Assembly (NCBI GenBank): GCA_900540635.1
Contig: UQGU01000070.1
Span: 1 to 10,167 of the forward strand
Reading direction: 5' to 3'
DNA length: 10,167 nucleotides
Origin: an uncultured Eubacteriales bacterium
GTDB taxonomy: Bacteria > Bacillota > Clostridia > Oscillospirales > Oscillospiraceae
Positions 5,969 to 10,167 of the stretch are shown in pieces. Every line of letters begins with the position of its first letter. The first letter of the stretch is position 1. The notes beneath the pieces were generated by a model. That model was not told where the DNA came from. It made no database searches and worked only from the letters and a program-made list of their open reading frames with translations. The position numbers and the translations under genes are program-made.

Positions 5969-7027
5969 ATGCTGGAAAAACTGGAAGCGGTATCCAGTCG
6001 ATATGAAGAGCTCTGCGTCAAATCAGAGCAGCCGGATTTCTACGCCGACCCCCAGAAGGCGGCCAAGCTTCTCCGGGAAAAGAACGACCTGGAGCCCATT
6101 GTTGCGGCTTACACAGCCTATAACCGGGCCCAGCAGGAGATGGACGACGCCGAAGAGCTCATGTCCGATCCGGAGATGAAGGAGCTGTGCCAGCAGACCT
6201 ACAGCGATGCCAAAGCCGAAAAGGAACGGCTCTACCGGGAACTGCAAATTCTGCTGCTGCCCAAAGACCCCAACGACGACAAAAGCGTCATTGTGGAGAT
6301 TCGCGGCGGCGTGGGCGGCGAGGAAAGCGCTCTGTTTGCCCACAGCCTGTTCCGGATGTACTCCATGTACGCCGCCCGGAAGGGCTGGACCGTGGAGCTG
6401 CTGAACTACAACGAGACCGAGCTCGGCGGCGTGAAGGAGGCGGACTTCGTCATCAACGGCCGGGGGGCCTACTCCCGGATGAAATACGAAAGCGGCGTTC
6501 ACCGGGTCCAGCGGGTGCCGGAGACGGAATCCGGCGGCCGTGTCCACACCTCCACCGCCACGGTGGCCGTGCTGCCGGAGATGGAAGAGGTGGACGTGCA
6601 AATCAATCCCGCGGATATTGAAATGCAGGTCTACCGTGCCTCCGGTGCCGGCGGCCAGCACGTAAACAAGACCAGCTCCGCCGTCCGGCTGATCCACAAG
6701 CCCTCGGGCATTGTGGTCGCCTGTCAGGAGGAGCGCAGCCAGGTGCAGAACCGGGAGAAGTGTATGCGGATGCTGGCCTCCAAGCTCTACGAGCAGGAGC
6801 AGCAGCGGGTCGAAAGCGAGGTCACAGGCCTGCGCCGCAGCCAGGTGGGCACGGGAATGCGCAACGAGCGCATCCGCACCTACAACTTCCCCCAGGGCCG
6901 GGTGACGGAGCACCGGGTAGGTCTGACGCTGTACAAAATCGACTCCGTCATGGACGGCGACCTGGACGAGATCATAGACGCCCTGGCCACGGCCGATCAG
7001 GCGGAAAAGCTGAAAATGGCGAAATAA
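5969..7027 (+). CDS. prfA: Peptide chain release factor 1
   Basis: This 352-aa class I release factor recognises UAA and UAG in the ribosomal A site and triggers peptide release. The catalytic GGQ loop is at 228-230 within RASGAGGQHVN. The codon-recognition tripeptide is PET at 184-186, the usual Gram-positive form of the RF1 PxT motif. The helical N-terminal domain occupies about 1-100 and is followed by GGVGGEES (113-120). Length and all domains are complete. The start is ATG at 5969, with AAGGAG (5956-5961) seven bases upstream; a further upstream in-frame ATG at 5939 lacks an SD. It follows rlmA on the same strand across element 2. The prfA stop codon touches the left end of element 3 directly. 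No convincing promoter is visible between element 2 and the start. Confidence 0.97.
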   Translation: MLEKLEAVSSRYEELCVKSEQPDFYADPQKAAKLLREKNDLEPIVAAYTAYNRAQQEMDDAEELMSDPEMKELCQQTYSDAKAEKERLYRELQILLLPKDPNDDKSVIVEIRGGVGGEESALFAHSLFRMYSMYAARKGWTVELLNYNETELGGVKEADFVINGRGAYSRMKYESGVHRVQRVPETESGGRVHTSTATVAVLPEMEEVDVQINPADIEMQVYRASGAGGQHVNKTSSAVRLIHKPSGIVVACQEERSQVQNREKCMRMLASKLYEQEQQRVESEVTGLRRSQVGTGMRNERIRTYNFPQGRVTEHRVGLTLYKIDSVMDGDLDEIIDALATADQAEKLKMAK

Positions 7028-7159
7028 AGGCTTCCCCTGGGGGAAGCTGGCTCGGCGAAGCCGAGACTGATGAGGGGCGGCACAGCTTTACGAAAGGCAT
7101 ATCCCAGGCAGTGTTTCCCCGATTCTGCAAAAATGTACCGGAAACGAGGGAAATCCCCA

Positions 7160-7528
7160 ATGTCGTACAACAGCAATCGAAACCTGACGGCAAATTCCCA
7201 GGTGCTCCGAAAAAATATGACCAAAGAAGAGCGGCATTTATGGTATGATTGCCTGAAGCGATTATCCATTCCCTTTCACAGGCAGAAGACACTTGGTGTC
7301 TATATTGTGGATTTTTACTGTGACAGGGCAAAGCTTATCGTAGAGCTGGATGGTTCTCAGCATTTTGAAAAAACAGGAATCGCGGAAGATCAACGCAGGG
7401 ACGCAGCCCTGAAGGAAATGGGATACACAGTCCTGCGCTATGCCAATTCCGATATACACGGAAATTTTGAGGGTGTGTGTGCGGATATACTGAATCATCT
7501 TCCGAAGAATGCCGTTTTTCAGGAATGA
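7160..7528 (+). CDS. DUF559 domain endonuclease-like protein
   Basis: This 122-aa protein is of the DUF559 family, related in fold to Vsr-type and other restriction-endonuclease-like nucleases. Visible family motifs are LRKNMTKEERHLWYD (16-30), the core VDFYCDRAKLIVELDGSQH (50-68) with candidate catalytic residues D51, E62, D64 and H68, then EDQRRDAALKEMGYTVLRY (76-94). All candidate acidic residues are present, so an active nuclease is plausible; the real substrate is unknown. The start is ATG at 7160 with GAGGG (7146-7150) 9 bases upstream. A longer open frame from 7070 begins inside the repeat and is not credible. The gene sits alone between the inverted repeat ends at 7028-7085 and 7562-7622. 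It interrupts an otherwise housekeeping series, and its base use looks unlike its neighbours. Confidence 0.85.
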   Translation: MSYNSNRNLTANSQVLRKNMTKEERHLWYDCLKRLSIPFHRQKTLGVYIVDFYCDRAKLIVELDGSQHFEKTGIAEDQRRDAALKEMGYTVLRYANSDIHGNFEGVCADILNHLPKNAVFQE

Positions 7529-7544
7529 TCGTAAACGGATGGGC

Positions 7545-7553
7545 TGGTATATT
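7545..7553 (+). promoter_or_regulatory. Possible extended -10 for the tsaE-tsaB-upp operon
   Basis: TGGTATATT at 7545-7553 matches the TGG-TAT form of the better promoters in this window. No good -35 lies at the right distance. If used, the transcript would start near 7560 and its leader would contain the right repeat end of element 3. Confidence 0.3.
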
Positions 7554-7646
7554 GACGAAGTCTGTACCGCCCCTCATCAGTCACGGCCCTTTGGGCCGCG
7601 ACAGCTTCCCCCGGGGGAAGCCAATTCTCAAAAGAGGTACTGTTTT

Positions 7647-8084
7647 ATGGAATACATCACCCATTCCCCCGAGGAGACGGAAGCGATCGGGGAGAAGCTG
7701 GCAAAAAATTTGGCTCCCGGCACAGTGCTTGCCTACCGCGGCGACCTGGGGGCGGGGAAGACCGCCTTCACCCGGGGCCTGGCCCGGGGGCTGGGGTACC
7801 GGGACAGCGTGACCAGCCCCACCTATACCATTGTAAACGAATACTTAGGCGGCAGACTCCCCCTGTTTCACTTTGATATGTACCGCCTTGCCTCCGACGA
7901 TGACCTGTGGGACATCGGCTGGGAAGACTATCTGGAGCGGGGCGGTGTGTGCGCCGTGGAGTGGAGCGAAAACGTGCCCGAGGCCATGGCGGGGGCGCTG
8001 ACCGTAAACATTGAAAAGCTTGGGGACACGGATCGGAAAATCACCATAGAAGGAGGGGACGGCTATGAAAATCTTAGCCTTTGA
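7647..8084 (+). CDS. tsaE: tRNA t6A threonylcarbamoyladenosine biosynthesis ATPase TsaE
   Basis: This 145-aa cytosolic P-loop ATPase works with TsaB and TsaD to place threonylcarbamoyl on A37 of ANN-decoding tRNAs. The Walker A motif is GDLGAGKT at 32-39, the SPTY switch-like motif at 57-60, the conserved HFDMYRL at 75-81 and VEWSE at 104-108. Length is normal. The start is ATG at 7647 with AAGAGG (7633-7638) eight bases upstream. The open frame extends upstream to 7509 through the repeat end at 7562-7622, but that portion is repeat sequence read by chance. It overlaps tsaB by 20 bases, indicating coupled translation. Confidence 0.95.
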   Translation: MEYITHSPEETEAIGEKLAKNLAPGTVLAYRGDLGAGKTAFTRGLARGLGYRDSVTSPTYTIVNEYLGGRLPLFHFDMYRLASDDDLWDIGWEDYLERGGVCAVEWSENVPEAMAGALTVNIEKLGDTDRKITIEGGDGYENLSL

Positions 8085-8769
8085 GACCTCTGCCAAGGCG
8101 GCCTCTGCCGCCGTTATGGCAGATGGGAAGCTTTTGGCGGAATGCTACCAGAATACTGGGCTGACCCACAGCCAGACCCTGATGGTCATGGCCCAGGACC
8201 TGTTGAAGCAGCTGAATCTGACGGCCAAGGACATGGATGCCGTGGCCGTAGCTGCGGGCCCCGGGTCTTTTACAGGAGTACGCATCGGCGTGGCGGCGGC
8301 AAAGGGCTTTGCCTGGGGCCGGGAGATCCCATGCGTCGGCACCAGCACTCTGGAATCCATGGCCCTGGGGCTGGGGGCATGGCAGGGCTATGTCTGCCCC
8401 GTGATGGATGCCCGGAGAAGTCAGGTTTACAATGCCCTTTTCCACGTTTCCGGCGGAAATTACGCAAGAGTGCAGGAAGACCGGGCAATTTCCCTGGCGG
8501 ATTTGGGCGAAGAGCTGAAAATTTTGCGCGAACCCATTTTTCTTGTTGGAGATGGGAGCAATCTGTGTTATAATACGTTGTTGGAAAAAGTGCCGGGGCT
8601 CGTGCTGCCCCCGGAGCACCGGATGCACCAGCGGGCCGCAGGCGTGGCTCTGGCAGCGGAGCGGATGCTCAAAGAGGGCGGCGACTTTTCCGGCGCCGCT
8701 CTGATGCCAAACTATCTGCGCCTGAGTCAGGCGGAGCGGGAACGGCTGGAACGAGAAAATTCAAAATAG
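8065..8769 (+). CDS. tsaB: tRNA t6A biosynthesis protein TsaB
   Basis: This 234-aa protein is a catalytically inactive ASKHA-fold paralogue of TsaD that scaffolds the t6A complex. Hallmarks are ILAFETSA at 3-10, GPGSFTGVRIG at 65-75 and MDARRSQVY at 114-122. Length is typical. The start is ATG at 8065 with AGGAGGGG (8051-8058) six bases upstream. The gene begins inside the end of tsaE (20-base overlap) and is followed 20 bases later by upp. The rimI and tsaD genes that often follow tsaB in Bacillota are not next to it here. Confidence 0.95.
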   Translation: MKILAFETSAKAASAAVMADGKLLAECYQNTGLTHSQTLMVMAQDLLKQLNLTAKDMDAVAVAAGPGSFTGVRIGVAAAKGFAWGREIPCVGTSTLESMALGLGAWQGYVCPVMDARRSQVYNALFHVSGGNYARVQEDRAISLADLGEELKILREPIFLVGDGSNLCYNTLLEKVPGLVLPPEHRMHQRAAGVALAAERMLKEGGDFSGAALMPNYLRLSQAERERLERENSK

Positions 8770-8789
8770 ACATAAAGGAGAAAGAAATC

Positions 8790-9419
8790 ATGGCAGAAGT
8801 ACACGTATTGGACCATCCCCTCATTCAGCACAAGCTGGCGATCCTGCGCAGTAAGGATACCCCCGTTAAGGAGTTCCGGGAGCTGATCGGCGAAATCGCA
8901 GGCCTGATGTGCTACGAGGCCACTCGCAAGCTGCCCCTGAAGGAAGTGGAAGTGGAGACCCCCGTTGCCACCGCAAAGTGCCATATGCTCTCCGGTAAGA
9001 AGCTGGCCATCGTCCCCGTGCTGCGGGCAGGCCTGGGCATGGTTGACCAGATGGTCGCCCTGATTCCCTCTGCCAAGATCGGCCACATCGGCCTGTACCG
9101 TGACCCCGAGACCCACAAGCCCGTGGAATACTACTGCAAGCTGCCCGAGGACATCGCCAACCGGCAGGTCTTCGTGGTGGACCCCATGCTGGCCACCGGC
9201 GGCAGCGCCGTTGCTGCCATTGACTTTCTGAAGAAGCACGGCTGCAGAAACATCATTATGATGAACATCATCGGCGCTCCCGAGGGCGTAAAGGCCGTTC
9301 AGGAGGCCCATCCCGACGTGGAGATCTATCTGGCCGCCCTGGATGAGAAGCTGAACGAGCACGCCTACATCGTCCCCGGCCTGGGCGACGCCGGCGACCG
9401 GATCTTCGGCACGAAGTAA
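8790..9419 (+). CDS. upp: Uracil phosphoribosyltransferase
   Basis: This 209-aa enzyme converts uracil and PRPP to UMP in pyrimidine salvage. The PRPP-binding loop VVDPMLATGGSA lies at 129-140. The uracil-binding C-terminus includes PGLGDAGDR at 196-204, and VPVLRAGLGM at 75-84 is also characteristic. Length matches the family exactly (about 209 residues). The start is ATG at 8790 with AAAGGAG (8774-8780) nine bases upstream. It lies 20 bases after tsaB and is probably cotranscribed with tsaE and tsaB. No PyrR-type leader or terminator is seen before it. Downstream lies a large palindrome (9427-9586) instead of a normal terminator. Confidence 0.97.
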   Translation: MAEVHVLDHPLIQHKLAILRSKDTPVKEFRELIGEIAGLMCYEATRKLPLKEVEVETPVATAKCHMLSGKKLAIVPVLRAGLGMVDQMVALIPSAKIGHIGLYRDPETHKPVEYYCKLPEDIANRQVFVVDPMLATGGSAVAAIDFLKKHGCRNIIMMNIIGAPEGVKAVQEAHPDVEIYLAALDEKLNEHAYIVPGLGDAGDRIFGTK

Positions 9420-9426
9420 TTAGAAC

Positions 9427-9586
9427 GGCAGCACCACACAATTTGCCCGCGGCAGTCAGCGGATCTTTTTCCCCGGCTGTGCAGTTCTGAAAGTGGGAAA
9501 TACACAAAGTATTCCTCCACTTTCAGAACTTTCATCCGTGAAAAAATCTCTCGCCGCCTGCTCTTGTCAAATTGTGCGGTGCTGCC
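9427..9586. repeat. 160-bp near-symmetric palindrome (fold-back element)
   Basis: The outer arms 9427-9444 and 9569-9586 are 18-bp inverted repeats with one mismatch, which is a G-U pair on the minus-strand RNA. The inner arms 9483-9496 and 9517-9530 are a perfect 14-bp inverted repeat, with five more paired bases (AATAC/GTATT) near the loop. Both pairs share the same centre (near 9506.5). The 38-base segments between them are partly complementary in the same register, including GCAG-C-GCG and a T-run against an A-run. The whole unit therefore folds as one long interrupted hairpin. It fills most of the gap between upp and the next gene. No coding capacity, U-tract or flanking duplication is apparent. 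It shares no obvious sequence with the CTTCCCC repeats. It may be a fold-back MITE-like element or a structured RNA. Confidence 0.75.
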
Positions 9587-9634
9587 TGAATGATTTTTGT
9601 AAGCAATTTTGCCCATATTGGGAGGAACGCAACC

Positions 9635-10081
9635 ATGATCTATGATCGTCTTGATCAGATTGAGCGCTACAGGGGGCTCCAGCCCCGGCTGTATAAGGCG
9701 CTGGAGCTGCTGCGGGACACGGACTTTTCCAAAATCCCCGACGGCACCTACGAGGTAGAGGGCCGGGACCTTTTCTACTTCGTCCAGAGCTACGACAACA
9801 AGCCTGACAACGACGGCCCCGAGGCCCACAAGGCCTATGTGGACATCCAGTGCGTGCTGGAGGGCCGGGAGAAAATGGGTGTCGGCTCTCTGCCGGATAT
9901 GACGGAATTCTCCGGCAAGCCCGAAAACGACATCTGGTTCTACCACGGCCCCATGGACTATGTGTCCCTGGTTCCCGGCAAGTTCTGCCTGGTATTCCCC
10001 TGTGATGCCCACGCCCCCGGGATCTCCTTCACCGGCGCCCCTGAGCACGTGCGCAAGGCTGTTTTTAAGGTAAAGCTGTAA
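9635..10081 (+). CDS. YhcH/YjgK/YiaL family protein (DUF386, cupin-like)
   Basis: This 148-aa cytosolic protein of the YhcH/YjgK/YiaL/EbgC family has a beta-sandwich, cupin-like fold; some members act on sugars, for example as sialic acid anomerase (NanQ). Family motifs are EAHKAYVDIQCVLEGRE at 63-79, FPCDAHAPG at 121-129 and VRKAVFKV at 139-146. H65, D70 and H126 are plausible metal ligands. I use ATG at 9635, with GGGAGG (9620-9625) nine bases upstream, which gives the usual family length of about 150. The open frame begins at 9590, next to the palindrome, without an SD. No sugar-catabolic partner genes are visible, so the substrate is unknown. It may be transcribed from upstream through the palindrome; only a weak promoter-like TTGTCA (9564-9569) is seen. 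Confidence 0.9.
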   Translation: MIYDRLDQIERYRGLQPRLYKALELLRDTDFSKIPDGTYEVEGRDLFYFVQSYDNKPDNDGPEAHKAYVDIQCVLEGREKMGVGSLPDMTEFSGKPENDIWFYHGPMDYVSLVPGKFCLVFPCDAHAPGISFTGAPEHVRKAVFKVKL

Positions 10082-10088
10082 ATGCAAG

Positions 10089-10117
10089 ATGGCTCCCCTG
10101 AATGGGGAGCCATTCAG
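10089..10117 (+). other. Stem-loop just after the yhcH-like gene (possible terminator without U-tract)
   Basis: A perfect 10-bp stem ATGGCTCCCC (10089-10098) and GGGGAGCCAT (10104-10113) with a 5-nt loop lies 7 bases after the stop. An alternative 6-bp stem, CTGAAT (10098-10103) with ATTCAG (10112-10117), overlaps it and cannot form at the same time. No U-run follows on either strand, so intrinsic termination is doubtful. Confidence 0.5.
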
Positions 10118-10140
10118 CTTGTCAAAAAAGCCTCGCAGAG

Positions 10141-10162
10141 TTTGGCGGCGTAAGCCGCCAAA
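10141..10162. other. GNRA-capped stem-loop at right edge
   Basis: TTTGGCGGC (10141-10149) pairs perfectly with GCCGCCAAA (10154-10162) around the loop GTAA, which on the plus-strand RNA is a GNRA tetraloop. A6 (10124-10129) precedes it and ATAAAA-like sequence follows at the window edge. It may belong to a repeat or terminator that continues outside. Confidence 0.4.
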
Positions 10163-10167
10163 TAAAA

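Larger units (their letters stand above)
7028..7622 (+). mobile_element. Composite inverted-repeat element 3 carrying a DUF559 nuclease-like gene
   Basis: The left end (7028-7085) has outer hairpin GCTTCCCC/GGGGAAGC, then CTCGGC-GAA-GCCGAG, then ACTGATGAGGGGCGGCACAG. The right end (7562-7622, inverted) has the same outer hairpin with one base changed, a 10-bp stem GTCGCGGCCC/GGGCCGTGAC, and an inner edge that differs by one base (GGCGGTACAG). Between them lies one complete gene, 7160-7528, which by eye is more AT-rich than the flanking prfA and tsaE. The 7086-7159 leader contains a 6-bp stem (GTTTCC 7113-7118 with GGAAAC 7140-7145) just before the SD. The element starts one base after the prfA stop and ends 24 bases before tsaE. 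No target-site duplication is obvious. That it is or was mobile is inferred from the matching inverted ends. Confidence 0.62.

Noticed and set aside
6023..6913. Open frame of 296 codons antisense to prfA
   Set aside because: A high-GC shadow of release factor 1, without SD or recognisable domains.
5644..7085. Repeat hairpins as intrinsic terminators after rlmA and prfA
   Set aside because: The stems are strong and sit at gene ends, but no copy is followed by a U-tract, they occur in both orientations and also upstream of genes, and they come in inverted pairs.
7111..7150. Riboswitch or attenuator before the DUF559 gene
   Set aside because: Only a 6-bp stem and a 3-bp stem around the SD are visible; this is too little to support a regulatory RNA.
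7562..7580. Promoter TTGACG (7552-7557) for tsaE
   Set aside because: A good -35 hexamer but the sequence 16-18 bases downstream lies in the repeat inner edge and has no acceptable -10.
4641..7622. Target-site duplications around the three composite elements
   Set aside because: I compared the bases just outside each pair of ends and found no convincing matching direct repeats; the AAGGCTT-like edges are part of the hairpins themselves.
3747..7622. CRISPR array
   Set aside because: The repeats are irregularly spaced, self-complementary in several parts, in both orientations and separated by genes; no regular repeat-spacer pattern and no cas genes.
9365..10087. Open frame of 240 codons antisense to the yhcH-like gene and across the palindrome
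   Set aside because: It spans an intergenic palindrome and two real genes in antisense and has no family motifs.

Overview
The window looks like a chromosomal segment of a fairly GC-rich Gram-positive anaerobe of the class Clostridia, most likely Oscillospiraceae. This rests on strong AGGAGG-type ribosome binding sites, the Bacillota-style PET tripeptide in release factor 1, a ComEB-type dCMP deaminase, a PhoU-tailed Na/Pi symporter, and a dense family of GC-rich hairpin repeats of a kind I associate with these genomes. The genus is not decided by anything I can see.

Layout, left to right. Bases 1-126 hold a stem-loop and the right end of a repeat element that begins outside the window. On the minus strand, a dCMP deaminase gene and an Rrf2/IscR-type regulator overlap by 4 bases and share a clear promoter (1111-1139). 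A SAM-dependent methyltransferase with a TTG start faces the other way (1253-1981). It converges on a PhoU-tailed Na/Pi cotransporter (2016-3638, minus) across a strong hairpin terminator. A secreted polysaccharide deacetylase follows on the minus strand (3882-4547). From 4578 onward everything reads on the plus strand: the 23S rRNA methyltransferase RlmA, peptide release factor 1 (prfA), a small DUF559 endonuclease-like gene, tsaE and tsaB (tRNA t6A synthesis), upp (uracil salvage) and a YhcH/YjgK/YiaL sugar-metabolism protein.

The housekeeping genes are ordinary: translation (rlmA, prfA, tsaE, tsaB), pyrimidine salvage (dCMP deaminase, upp), phosphate transport and cell envelope.

The unusual part is the repeat system between them. 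Ends of about 55-62 bp, each a constant hairpin, a variable but always self-complementary hairpin, and a conserved GATGAGGGGCGG-type inner edge, occur as inverted pairs. They bound three composite elements: 4641-4838 (short, core only), 5644-5907 (related core plus an extra segment) and 7028-7622 (carrying the DUF559 gene). A fourth, degenerate unit lies at 3747-3876 and a right end at 75-126. The two short elements share a 71-nt core at about 69% ungapped identity with a pairing-conserving hairpin. The arrangement resembles a nuclease-bearing element with MITE-like relatives, comparable in logic to REP/RAYT systems. One copy supplies the last codons and stop of rlmA, and another sits between the rlmA promoter and its ribosome binding site. 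A separate 160-bp near-symmetric palindrome lies between upp and the yhcH-like gene.
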